Source: UBA1858 sp045106935 (GTDB lineage Bacteria; Pseudomonadota; Gammaproteobacteria; UBA4575). Taken from it: a DNA stretch of 64,000 nt. Within the stretch, counting starts at the first letter, position 1; every line of letters starts with the position of its first letter. The stretch is taken from the NCBI GenBank assembly GCA_045106935.1, contig JBGCFN010000018.1:1-64000 (forward strand), in the 5' to 3' direction. The position numbers and the translations under genes are program-made. This document shows, piece after piece, positions 43,884 through 52,595 of the stretch. The notes beneath the pieces are model-generated. The model was given only the letters and a program-made list of their open reading frames with translations, had not been told where the DNA came from and searched no databases.

Positions 43884-44954
43884 ATGTGGTTGCAGCAATT
43901 GCAGGCGCAAGGACTGCGATCTTTTTCTGAATGCGAATTGTCGTTTTCTCCTGGTATTAACGTTATCTATGGCGATAATGGAGCTGGTAAAACAAGCATT
44001 TTAGAAGGTATCAGCGTTCTTAGCAGCGGTAAAAGTTTTCGTACTAGTAAAGTTAGTAATATCATCACCAATGGTCAAGCTGAGCTAGTGTTGTTTGGTG
44101 AAGTTTCTAATTTAGAACAAATAATTCATTTAGGTGCACAAATTGGTCCTGGTTTAAAAGAATTGCGACTAAATCGGGAAAAAGTAAATAAATGGTCAGA
44201 ATTAGCTAAAAATCTACCTGTTTTAGAACTTCATCCAGAATCTTATTTGTTAATCACTGGTGGCCCGGTTGAAAGAAGGAAGTTTCTAAATTGGGGAATG
44301 TTCCACGTGGAACAAAATTATGCTCAAACCTGGTCTGAATATTCTAGAGTTTTGAAACAAAGGAATGTCTGTCTAAAAAATAAAGAAATTAAACAAGCTC
44401 GTCATTGGCATCAAAGCTTAGCTGAGCTTGGAGCTGTCATTTCCCAAGCATTGCAACAATATACCCTTGAAATATCTCCTTATATTGATGAAATGCTGGA
44501 TATTTTTGAGTTCAGCGAGAAAGTAGAGCTAATTTATTCTCCTGGGTGGGATCAACATTTTAGTCTTGAAGAACTGCTGGATAGAGAGCTACAGGCTAAT
44601 GAAATGCCGCTATCTACACAAAGTGGGCCTCATCGCGGGGATTTAAAAATAAGTTGGCAGGGAAAACCTTTTTCTAAAACAAGTTCTCGTGGACAACAAA
44701 AAGTACTGTCGATAGCTTTAAAACTTGCTCAGGCCAAATTACTTGAGCACAAGTATGAAAAATCGTCTGTTTACCTGTTGGATGAGTTGCCTGCCGAGCT
44801 TGATGATAAACGTAGGAAAATTGCTCTAGATATCTTAGCCAAACTAGATGCCCAAGTGATAATTTCTGCAGTTTCTAGAGACTCTATGAAGTGTTTAGAT
44901 GATGAAGTTAAATGGTTCCACGTGAAACATCGTCACGTTTCATCAGTGGTATAA
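43884..44954 (+). CDS. recF: DNA replication and repair protein RecF
   Basis: RecF, an SMC-like ATPase, loads RecA at single-strand gaps with RecO and RecR. The 356-residue protein has Walker A GDNGAGKTS at 30-38, the ABC-type signature SRGQQKVLSIALKLAQAK, and Walker B YLLDELPAELD. Unusually, the coding sequence contains two parS-like palindromes (44299-44314 and 44914-44929), so it doubles as a partition locus. gyrB follows after 29 bases. Confidence 0.95.
   Translation: MWLQQLQAQGLRSFSECELSFSPGINVIYGDNGAGKTSILEGISVLSSGKSFRTSKVSNIITNGQAELVLFGEVSNLEQIIHLGAQIGPGLKELRLNREKVNKWSELAKNLPVLELHPESYLLITGGPVERRKFLNWGMFHVEQNYAQTWSEYSRVLKQRNVCLKNKEIKQARHWHQSLAELGAVISQALQQYTLEISPYIDEMLDIFEFSEKVELIYSPGWDQHFSLEELLDRELQANEMPLSTQSGPHRGDLKISWQGKPFSKTSSRGQQKVLSIALKLAQAKLLEHKYEKSSVYLLDELPAELDDKRRKIALDILAKLDAQVIISAVSRDSMKCLDDEVKWFHVKHRHVSSVV
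44299..44314. other. parS site 1 (ParB-binding palindrome) inside recF
   Basis: TGTTCCACGTGGAACA is a perfect 16-base palindrome and differs from the common bacterial parS consensus TGTTTCACGTGAAACA only at the symmetric fifth and twelfth positions; the GTTCCACGTGGAAC form is known from Pseudomonas-type parS. It lies 1.7 kb from oriC. Confidence 0.82.
44914..44929. other. parS site 2 inside recF
   Basis: GGTTCCACGTGAAACA matches the parS consensus at 14 of 16 positions, with the core CACGTG and one perfect half. It is near the recF 3' end, 615 bases from site 1. Confidence 0.7.
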
Positions 44955-44983
44955 TGATTAATTAACAAATTAGATAAATTGCA

Positions 44984-47401
44984 ATGAGTTACGATTCCTC
45001 GAATATTCAAGTATTAAAAGGCCTGGAAGCGGTTCGAAAACGCCCAGGAATGTATATTGGCGACACAGATGATGGAACGGGTTTGCATCATATGGTGTTT
45101 GAAGTAGTCGATAATTCCATTGACGAAGCACTGGCTGGTCATTGCTCAAGTATTCAAGTCAGCATAGAAGTAGATAATTCAATTATTGTGACAGATGATG
45201 GTCGAGGAATTCCCACAGATATCCATCCAGAAGAGAATCGATCTGCAGCCGAAGTCATTATGACCGTCCTGCATGCTGGTGGAAAATTTGATGATAACTC
45301 TTATAAGGTTTCCGGAGGCTTACATGGCGTAGGTATTTCGGTGGTGAATGCACTATCAGAATCTCTCACCCTAACAGTTTTCAAGTCTGGTAAAACTCAT
45401 AAACAAGAATACGTCATGGGTGAACCTCAAGCACCCTTAGAAGTGGTAGGGGACACTGAAAAATCCGGGACTCGGATTCAATTTAAACCGAGTAGTGAAG
45501 TCTTTACTGATACAGAATTTCACTACGAAATATTAGCAAAACGAATACGCGAATTATCGTTCCTCAATTCCGGTGTAAACATTGAACTGACTGATCACCG
45601 AACAGGGAAACATGATGTATTCCACTATGAAGGTGGAATAAGCGCCTTCGTCAGTCATTTGAATTCTAAAAAGACGCCTCTACATGCAACGGTTATGTAT
45701 GCCAAGAAAGAAAAAGATGGTGTCGAAGTTGAAGCAGCCATGCAATGGAATGATTCGTATCAAGAAAATATCTTCCCATTTACTAACAATATCCCTCAAA
45801 GAGATGGCGGAACACATTTAGCAGGCTTTAGAGGTGCGCTCACACGTGGCATTAATACCTTTATGGAGAAAGAGGGCTACAACAAAAAGCACAAAATGAA
45901 CCTCACGGGTGATGATACCCGCGAAGGTTTAACAGCAGTGCTATCGGTTAAAGTGCCTGATCCAAAATTTTCATCACAGACTAAAGACAAGTTGGTTTCA
46001 TCAGAAGTGAAACCGATAGTGGAGTCTGTTGTATCGGACATGTTGCAGGAATTTCTATTAGAAAACCCTACAGAATCTAAGTCTATTATTAGTAAAATTG
46101 TTGATTCAGCGCGTGCCCGTGAGGCAGCACGTAAAGCGCGTGAAATGACACGCCGAAAAGGGGCATTAGATGTAGCGGGACTTCCTGGGAAATTAGCTGA
46201 TTGCCAAGAAAAAGATCCAGCTAATTCTGAATTGTTCTTAGTGGAGGGTGATTCTGCGGGCGGTTCAGCTAAGCAGGGTAGAGATCGCCATGCCCAAGCA
46301 ATTCTTCCCTTAAAAGGAAAAATTCTCAATGTGGAAAAAGCTCGATTCGATAAGATGTTGTCATCTCAAGAAGTTGCCACATTAATCACCGCGCTAGGTT
46401 GCGGAATTGGTAAAGAAGAGTTTGATCTAGAGAAACTCAGATATCATCGAATTATTATCATGACGGATGCTGATGTTGATGGCTCACACATTCGTACATT
46501 GCTGTTAACTTTTTTCTATAGACAGATGCCTGAGTTAATTGAAAATGGGCATATATATATAGGACAACCACCTTTATTTAAAATAAAGAAGGGCAAACAA
46601 GAAACGTATGTGAAAGATGAGTCTGAATTAAATAGTCATTTATTACAGATGGCCATTGAAGGAGCAGAGTTGTATATCAACCCAAACTCTCCCCCCATTC
46701 ATTCAGCAGCATTGGAAGCGCTAGCAAAAGAGTACATGTCCTCAATTGCAATCGTACAAAGACTTGCACAAGCCCATGATGATGAAGTGCTTAGGTCTAT
46801 GCTTAAGATCCCTGTGCGTATGCAGGCAGATAGTACAGAAACAGATGTTGAATACTCCCAAGATGAATTACAGCAGTGGATCACTACTGTGCTTGAATTA
46901 CTTAATTCAACTCAACCTCCTGGTCGAAGATACACTGCTGAGATTGAATGGAGTGAAGACGTAAAAAGAATTGTTGTACAAAAATTTGTTCATGGACTTG
47001 GCAATGATGATATATACACAAAAGAGTTTTTCAAAAGCTCTGAATTTAAAATTCTACAAACGGTTGCAATAAATACAAACGCACTCATTGAACAGGGAGC
47101 CTATATAAAACGGGGCGAACGATCCCAAGAGGTGACACAGTTTGCAGAAGTAATGAGCTGGTTGTTTGAAGAAGCTAAACGAGGGCAATCAATTTCACGT
47201 TATAAAGGCCTTGGAGAAATGAACCCTGAACAATTATGGGAAACGACCATGGATCCTGAGACAAGATTATTAGTCCAAGTAAATATTGAAGATGCGGTCG
47301 CGGCAGACGAGATATTTTCTACCTTAATGGGCGACCAAGTCGAACCTCGGCGTGAGTTTATTGAGACCAATGCACTCGCCGCGACTAATATTGATGTTTA
47401 A
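44984..47401 (+). CDS. gyrB: DNA gyrase subunit B
   Basis: GyrB is the ATPase subunit of gyrase, which introduces negative supercoils. The 805 residues have the GHKL ATP site (DNSIDEALAGHC, DDGRGIPTDIHPEE, GGLHGVGISVVNALS), the transducer domain, and a TOPRIM domain with EGDSAGGSAKQGRDR and DADVDGSHIRTLL. The length is that of the gammaproteobacterial protein with the insert in the TOPRIM domain. It is the last gene of the dnaN-recF-gyrB group. Confidence 0.97.
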   Translation: MSYDSSNIQVLKGLEAVRKRPGMYIGDTDDGTGLHHMVFEVVDNSIDEALAGHCSSIQVSIEVDNSIIVTDDGRGIPTDIHPEENRSAAEVIMTVLHAGGKFDDNSYKVSGGLHGVGISVVNALSESLTLTVFKSGKTHKQEYVMGEPQAPLEVVGDTEKSGTRIQFKPSSEVFTDTEFHYEILAKRIRELSFLNSGVNIELTDHRTGKHDVFHYEGGISAFVSHLNSKKTPLHATVMYAKKEKDGVEVEAAMQWNDSYQENIFPFTNNIPQRDGGTHLAGFRGALTRGINTFMEKEGYNKKHKMNLTGDDTREGLTAVLSVKVPDPKFSSQTKDKLVSSEVKPIVESVVSDMLQEFLLENPTESKSIISKIVDSARAREAARKAREMTRRKGALDVAGLPGKLADCQEKDPANSELFLVEGDSAGGSAKQGRDRHAQAILPLKGKILNVEKARFDKMLSSQEVATLITALGCGIGKEEFDLEKLRYHRIIIMTDADVDGSHIRTLLLTFFYRQMPELIENGHIYIGQPPLFKIKKGKQETYVKDESELNSHLLQMAIEGAELYINPNSPPIHSAALEALAKEYMSSIAIVQRLAQAHDDEVLRSMLKIPVRMQADSTETDVEYSQDELQQWITTVLELLNSTQPPGRRYTAEIEWSEDVKRIVVQKFVHGLGNDDIYTKEFFKSSEFKILQTVAINTNALIEQGAYIKRGERSQEVTQFAEVMSWLFEEAKRGQSISRYKGLGEMNPEQLWETTMDPETRLLVQVNIEDAVAADEIFSTLMGDQVEPRREFIETNALAATNIDV

Positions 47402-47552
47402 ATAAACACTGAATTGGTCATAAATTACACCTTCGTCGCCTGAATTATAGAGGCTATGACGGTTAATATGGCAGCTAAATTGGAAGTGTGGAACATTTCA
47501 ACTTCAACCCAAATGGGTGTGAGTTCATCAGATGAAAATGAGGTATTCCACA

Positions 47553-48176
47553 ATGACACATAAACTATTAGTTTTATTTATCTTATTGATGTTTTTTCCT
47601 GTTAATAGCTTGGCAGAAACAATATTTGTAACGGATAGTTTGAAACTAAAATTACGTGTGACAGCAAGTAATGATGCTGAGGTCGTCACCACGTTAGATA
47701 GTGGACAAAAGCTTACATTAATTGAGAAACAAAAAAGGTTTACACAAGTAAGAACCAGTGATGGAAAACAGGGCTGGGTACAATCATGGTTTTTGACCGA
47801 TAAACCACCTGCTACCTATAAAGTTGCAAGCTTAACGGCAGAAAATGAATCGTTGAAAAATAAGTTAACTACCGCAACATCTAAACTTAACAACTTTGAT
47901 AGCGAAACATCAAAAGAGAATGATCAATTAAAAACGACAGTGGCATCGCTTGCTAATAAAATAGAAAGTTTGACCGAAAAAAGAAATAATCTAGAGTCAA
48001 AATTAGAGACTCAAGCCAGTGAACTTGCCAAGTATGAATTTGCTGAGAAATATAATATAAATTTAATCATCCTTTTATTCTTTTTATTCTCATTTACTGC
48101 TGGGGTAGTTTGCTACCGTATTTGGTCTGGTATGCAAGAAAGAAAAAGATTGTGGGGATATCAGTTAGCACATTAA
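47553..48176 (+). CDS. SH3b-domain, coiled-coil, single-span membrane protein (YgiM/TIGR04211-like)
   Basis: The start is set at 47553 because TGAGGT lies nine bases before it and the product then begins with a clean signal peptide (MTHKLLVLFILLMFFPVNS, then LAE); ATGs at 47532 and 47538 are in frame too. An SH3b domain (about 23-90: DSLKLKLRVTASND, KQGWVQSWFL) is followed by a coiled coil (about 98-160) and one membrane span (about 168-186) before a short basic cytoplasmic tail. This is the layout of the TIGR04211 family. It may bind cell-wall or envelope ligands. Only three bases separate it from the exonuclease III gene. Confidence 0.82.
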   Translation: MTHKLLVLFILLMFFPVNSLAETIFVTDSLKLKLRVTASNDAEVVTTLDSGQKLTLIEKQKRFTQVRTSDGKQGWVQSWFLTDKPPATYKVASLTAENESLKNKLTTATSKLNNFDSETSKENDQLKTTVASLANKIESLTEKRNNLESKLETQASELAKYEFAEKYNINLIILLFFLFSFTAGVVCYRIWSGMQERKRLWGYQLAH

Positions 48177-48179
48177 TTT

Positions 48180-48947
48180 ATGAAAATCGCCAGTTGGAAT
48201 GTCAATTCATTAAGAGTACGTCTGCCACAAGTATTAGAATGGCTATATGCATCAGACGTAGATGTCCTGGCTATACAAGAGACTAAAACCCAAGATTCAG
48301 AATTTCCATTGGAAGAGATACAAGACGCGGGATACCACGTGGTTTTCTCCGGGCAAAAAACCTATAACGGCGTGGCAATATTGGCAAAAACCCAACCACA
48401 AGACCCAGTGACAGATATTGATAATTTAGATGATCCGCAACGTAGAATACTGGCGGCCACCGTCAACGATATACGCATCATAAATTTATATGTGGTGAAT
48501 GGGTCAGAAGTAGGCAGTGAGAAATTTGCTTATAAACTTGATTGGTTAGAGAAAGTCACTGCTCACATCAAGAAAGAAATGAAAAAAAATAAGAAAGTCG
48601 TTGTTTTAGGAGATTTTAATATTGCACCAGAAGACAGCGATGTACATGACCCTAAGCGATGGAAAGATAAAATTTTGTGTAGTCAGGAAGAGCGTCAAGC
48701 GTATGAAAAGATGCTAGCTTTAGGCCTTATGGATACTTTTCGTCAGTTTGATCAAGATGAAAATATGTTTAGTTGGTGGGATTATCGTGGGGGAGGGTTT
48801 CGTCGAAACCAAGGTTTGAGGATTGATTTAATTCTCGCTAGTAAGCTGTTAAGCGAGCAATGTAAGAATAGTACTATTGATATAACGCCACGCGGCTGGG
48901 AACGACCATCGGACCACACACCAGTAATAGCAGAATTTAGTGATTAA
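48180..48947 (+). CDS. xthA: Exodeoxyribonuclease III, paralogue 1 (XthA type)
   Basis: A 255-residue AP endonuclease / 3'-5' exonuclease of base-excision repair. Metal and catalytic residues are visible: N7, E34 in AIQETK, D145 and N147 in LGDFNIAPED, and D245-H246 in RPSDHTPV. It is coupled to the SH3 membrane protein and followed after a weak hairpin by the ParA-like gene. A second exonuclease III is encoded at 52.6-53.4 kb. Confidence 0.92.
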   Translation: MKIASWNVNSLRVRLPQVLEWLYASDVDVLAIQETKTQDSEFPLEEIQDAGYHVVFSGQKTYNGVAILAKTQPQDPVTDIDNLDDPQRRILAATVNDIRIINLYVVNGSEVGSEKFAYKLDWLEKVTAHIKKEMKKNKKVVVLGDFNIAPEDSDVHDPKRWKDKILCSQEERQAYEKMLALGLMDTFRQFDQDENMFSWWDYRGGGFRRNQGLRIDLILASKLLSEQCKNSTIDITPRGWERPSDHTPVIAEFSD

Positions 48948-48953
48948 ATAAAT

Positions 48954-48976
48954 CGCTGGGTTGAGACTTACCAGCG
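48954..48976 (+). terminator. Short hairpin after exonuclease III, weak terminator
   Basis: CGCTGG and CCAGCG pair with an 11-base loop, seven bases after the stop codon. No U-tract follows, so termination by this element alone is doubtful. Confidence 0.25.
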
Positions 48977-49031
48977 CTTAGTTCAAAATCATGAATTGAT
49001 TTCATAAGCACCACCTACACTAGGGGGAAAC

Positions 49032-49670
49032 ATGCGCCACATCATGGTAATCAATGCTAAAGGCGGTTCAGGTAAAACCACCATTGCTACCAATCTAGCG
49101 AGTTATTTCGCGACTCAAAATAAAAAAGTCACCATTATTGATTACGACCCACAGGGGAGTAGCCTGGATTGGATAGCGGAAAGGTCTTCCGCCAAACCGC
49201 CGATCCAAGGAATTGCTGGATTTAAACGGAATGCCGAGCGGCCACCAAGAAAAACCGATATTGTCATCATGGATGTACCGGCGGCATTACATGGTGCAGA
49301 GTTAACTAATCTTGTTAAGAAGGCCCAGTCAATCTTGGTGCCTGTATTACCTTCACCGATTGATATGCGTGCGGCGACACATTTTTTAACTGAACTAAAA
49401 AAGTGTGCTCCCGTGTCGAAAAAGAAAGCCAAAGTAGCATTAGTAGCCAATAGGGCGAGAGAAATTACAAACATTGCTTGGGAATTGGAAGAATTTCTAA
49501 GTAAACAAAAAATTCCTTACTTGACGATGTTACGTGATAATCAAAATTATGTCCGCGCTGCAGAAAGAGGATTAGGCATTTTTGAAATGGGACCAGCAGC
49601 AACCGCTGTCGATCGTGATCAGTGGGAACCTATTTTAAAATGGATTAAGAGCAAACGAAGTCAACCATAA
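49032..49670 (+). CDS. Orphan ParA-like ATPase (MinD/ParA family)
   Basis: A 212-residue Walker ATPase with deviant Walker A KGGSGKTTI at 10-18, DYDPQGSSLDW switch I, and IVIMDVPAALHG as the Walker B region. AGGGGG lies just before the ATG. It is shorter than ParA (262 here) and has no ParB, so it is an accessory ParA of the kind that positions cargo such as plasmids, carboxysomes, chemoreceptors or flagella. No cargo gene is next to it: exonuclease III is upstream and the L,D-transpeptidase downstream (about 49 bases). Confidence 0.8.
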   Translation: MRHIMVINAKGGSGKTTIATNLASYFATQNKKVTIIDYDPQGSSLDWIAERSSAKPPIQGIAGFKRNAERPPRKTDIVIMDVPAALHGAELTNLVKKAQSILVPVLPSPIDMRAATHFLTELKKCAPVSKKKAKVALVANRAREITNIAWELEEFLSKQKIPYLTMLRDNQNYVRAAERGLGIFEMGPAATAVDRDQWEPILKWIKSKRSQP

Positions 49671-49719
49671 GCCGTAGCTAAAATAGTAAATAACAGGGAA
49701 TGTTACAAAGGTTATGCAA

Positions 49720-50304
49720 ATGAGAAATTTTGGTCTACTTATTGGCTTAATGCTTTTAATGCCTGCATCATTAACTGCCGATATTAGTACACCGCTATTA
49801 TTAGAGCCCGTGCAAACTAAAATTCAATCAACACCAGATCAAAAAGAAGTTAAACAAGTGTCTAGAGATCTAGATGGGTTTGTCGACTATGTGTTGGTCA
49901 AAAAAAGAGAACGTAAATTATACCTGTATTCTGAAGACCAAATAATTAAATCTTATAAAATTGGCTTGGGTAAACAGCCTGATGGGCAAAAACAAGAAGA
50001 AGGTGATTCCAGAACACCCGAAGGCTTATATACCTTAGACTGGCGAAATCCAAATAGTAAGTTCTTTCGCTCAATCCACGTATCGTATCCAAATGTTGTT
50101 CAAACAAGAACTGCAAAAGAAGCCGGAATAAATCCTGGCGGTGCAATTATGATTCACGGCCAACCTAATGACTGGTCTGAACGAATAAAACTAACCTTTA
50201 GTAGCCAAGACTGGACAGAAGGATGTATTGCTTTAGAAAATCAAGATATGATCGAAGTATGGGATCTCGTCCGCGACGGGACCCCAATTAAAATTGACCC
50301 TTAA
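49720..50304 (+). CDS. L,D-transpeptidase (YkuD domain)
   Basis: A 194-residue periplasmic enzyme with a signal peptide (MRNFGLLIGLMLLMPASLTA). The YkuD catalytic residues are H146 in IMIHG and C169 in WTEGCIAL. It crosslinks peptidoglycan meso-diaminopimelate residues or attaches a lipoprotein. The start is set at 49720 because AAAGG lies eight bases upstream; 49714 is the in-frame alternative. It ends one base before the convergent DUF4197 gene. Confidence 0.85.
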   Translation: MRNFGLLIGLMLLMPASLTADISTPLLLEPVQTKIQSTPDQKEVKQVSRDLDGFVDYVLVKKRERKLYLYSEDQIIKSYKIGLGKQPDGQKQEEGDSRTPEGLYTLDWRNPNSKFFRSIHVSYPNVVQTRTAKEAGINPGGAIMIHGQPNDWSERIKLTFSSQDWTEGCIALENQDMIEVWDLVRDGTPIKIDP

Positions 50305-50305
50305 A

Positions 50306-51043
50306 TTATTTAGAAAATACTTTTTTCAGTAAATCGGTTGTTCTTTTCGCAGGGTTTTCGCGAATCTGTTTTTCTTCAATAGCTAGGTAATAAAATATTC
50401 CATCAATACCCTTATTCAATACATGCTGACTTAAATCTGCTTGTACATCAGGGACCAAAGGCAAGGCTTTATATTTTCCCATTGCATTGTTGTAAGTATT
50501 AATTGCACCTACTTCATTCAAACTAGCATCAACAATCGGTTTCATTTCTGCCGAGAGAGGTGAAGACATTTTACCTTTAAAATATTGAGTCGCGGCATCA
50601 TCAGGACCATTTAAAATTGTTTTAACATCGGTCCAAGTTAGTTCTTTGATCGCGTTTAAAAATAAAGGTTTTGCTTTTTCCGTGGCAGTTTCTGCTGCTT
50701 CATTAAGTTTGTTTTCAAGGTTATTTAAAGAGCTGCCCATACCAAACTTATTCATAGTCTTTTGAACAGTTTGTAATGAATCTGGTAATGGGATTCTTAT
50801 ATTTGAGTCTGAATTGAAACCACCTGGTGCACTAAGTTGGCTGACAACATTTTCTGAGCCAATGCTGAGTGCGTCTTTCAGAGCTCCAGCAATATCATTG
50901 TCAGATAGAGACGAGCCAGGAGTGCTATCAGAGGTAGTAATAACTTCCTTAAGTTTATCAAACCAACCTGCTTGCAAAGGGCTAAATAAGAGTGTGTATA
51001 GAATACTTATTAATATTACTGTGAATTTAAATTTTTGCGTCAT
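50306..51043 (-). CDS. DUF4197 family periplasmic protein
   Basis: A 245-residue protein with signal peptide (about 1-25, ending LLFSPLQAGW) and the DUF4197 pattern: GALKDALSIGSENVVSQL, NIRIPLPDSLQTVQKTMNKFGMG, and GKYKALPLVPDVQADLSQHVLNKG with IFYYLAIEEKQIRENP near the end. The function of the family is unknown. It is transcribed toward the L,D-transpeptidase, one base away, and is downstream of the AmpG-like gene by 44 bases on the same strand. Confidence 0.85.
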   Translation of the reverse strand: MTQKFKFTVILISILYTLLFSPLQAGWFDKLKEVITTSDSTPGSSLSDNDIAGALKDALSIGSENVVSQLSAPGGFNSDSNIRIPLPDSLQTVQKTMNKFGMGSSLNNLENKLNEAAETATEKAKPLFLNAIKELTWTDVKTILNGPDDAATQYFKGKMSSPLSAEMKPIVDASLNEVGAINTYNNAMGKYKALPLVPDVQADLSQHVLNKGIDGIFYYLAIEEKQIRENPAKRTTDLLKKVFSK

Positions 51044-51087
51044 AGTGGCCCCTATTTTTTATCAGAATTTATTCTTAAAGATTATAC

Positions 51088-52578
51088 CTACTTAGTAGAC
51101 ATTAGTTTTATGTAAGGTTTCCAAATTAATAGAATTAAAATTATCACGGGAATACCCATTAGCGCAGTGATGGCGAAAAATGATTGATAGCCAGCATAAT
51201 CTACAATTTGCCCAGAATAACCCGCCAATAACTTAGGAAATAAAAGAGTAATAGAGCTGAAGGCTGCGTATTGAGTAGCACTAAACTGTTTAGAAACAAG
51301 TGTTGACAGGAAAGCAACAGCAGCACCACCGGCCAATCCGCCTGAGAGGTTGTCACCAACAATAGCAAAGCTTAAAGCGAGCACTGAAGGTTCGGCTAAA
51401 TTTGCTAAATAAATAAACATTAGATTAGATAACGCCGCAACAATGGCGCCGACAAATAAAATTTTAATCACACCAAGTCGTATCGCCAGAAGCCCACCGA
51501 GTACGCCGCCGATTAAACTAACTATCGTGCCAAAAATAAAGCTAATACGACTGATTTGAATCTTGCTATAACCCATATCTGTGTAGAAGACTTTTGCCAT
51601 CACACCCATGACGATATCTGAAGTTCTGTAAAGGCAGATGACAAGCAGGAGCCATAACGCTAATTTTCCATAACGACTGAAAAAATCTATAAAAGGTGAA
51701 ATATATACATCACTAAATTCTTGCTTGTTCAACAAGCCGAAATGACTAAGCGAGCGTCCTACAACAATGGCAAGAAATATAGAAAGTGTCAGTCTGGTAG
51801 CCGAGATAAACAGATTAATAACAGCCATATCTGATTGAATATGACTTAGTAGCTTACCCAAGGTGATAAAACTAACAACAAAACCAGCCACAATTAAAAG
51901 AAAATGTATAAATAAGCGTAGTTGACTATTAATCGGTACACGCGAAATTGCTATTTGTGGTTCACGAATTAATAAAGTTGTCGCGACACCCGTAAACATA
52001 AAGCCTGCCATGCATAAATAAGCAAATTGCCAAGAATGAAAATCATAATGGCTTTCCCCGCCTATCCAGGCGCTTAATTCTAAAGCGCCTGCTCCGGCAA
52101 ACAACATACCAATTCGATAACCAGCAATAGCGACACCAGCTAATAATGCTTGTTGGTCATCGGGTGCAATATCAATTCGATAAGCATCAATTACAATATC
52201 TTGAGTGGCGGAAGCGAAACCAAGCAACACAGCACCCGCAGCAAGTAAGATAAAATTTAAATGTGTTTGTTGTGGATCCCAAGTGGCCATCCATATCAAA
52301 GCAAAAATAATGGCGCCTTGTGAGACAAGCATCCACGAACGGCGGCGTCCAAATCGATGTGTTAAAAAAGGAATATTTAAACTATCTACAAGAGGGGCCC
52401 AAATAAATTTAAACCCATATGACAAGCCAGCCCAGCTTAAAAAGCCAATGGTTGCTCTCTCTATTCCTGCTTCTCTTAGCCAGACAGATAGTGTGCCAAA
52501 GACAAGTAAAATTGGAAGGCCTGAGGAGATGCCTAGAAAAAATAAAGCGACTGTATTTGCACGGAGATTATGATTCAT
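51088..52578 (-). CDS. AmpG-like MFS permease (muropeptide transporter)
   Basis: A 496-residue polytopic protein of the major facilitator superfamily. The start TVALFFLGISSGLPILLVFGTLSVWLREAGI is typical of AmpG, and RFGRRRSWMLVSQ and ASATQDIVIDAYRID match its loops, so import of GlcNAc-anhydroMurNAc peptides for recycling is likely. About 12-14 spans are visible. No AmpR, beta-lactamase or recycling gene (nagZ, ampD) is adjacent, but the L,D-transpeptidase nearby fits a peptidoglycan theme. Confidence 0.82.
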   Translation of the reverse strand: MNHNLRANTVALFFLGISSGLPILLVFGTLSVWLREAGIERATIGFLSWAGLSYGFKFIWAPLVDSLNIPFLTHRFGRRRSWMLVSQGAIIFALIWMATWDPQQTHLNFILLAAGAVLLGFASATQDIVIDAYRIDIAPDDQQALLAGVAIAGYRIGMLFAGAGALELSAWIGGESHYDFHSWQFAYLCMAGFMFTGVATTLLIREPQIAISRVPINSQLRLFIHFLLIVAGFVVSFITLGKLLSHIQSDMAVINLFISATRLTLSIFLAIVVGRSLSHFGLLNKQEFSDVYISPFIDFFSRYGKLALWLLLVICLYRTSDIVMGVMAKVFYTDMGYSKIQISRISFIFGTIVSLIGGVLGGLLAIRLGVIKILFVGAIVAALSNLMFIYLANLAEPSVLALSFAIVGDNLSGGLAGGAAVAFLSTLVSKQFSATQYAAFSSITLLFPKLLAGYSGQIVDYAGYQSFFAITALMGIPVIILILLIWKPYIKLMSTK

Positions 52579-52595
52579 AAATTCCGCAGCTTAAG

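Noticed and set aside
48334..48348. CACGTG core within the exonuclease III gene.
   Set aside because: The flanks do not match either half of parS; it looks like coding coincidence.
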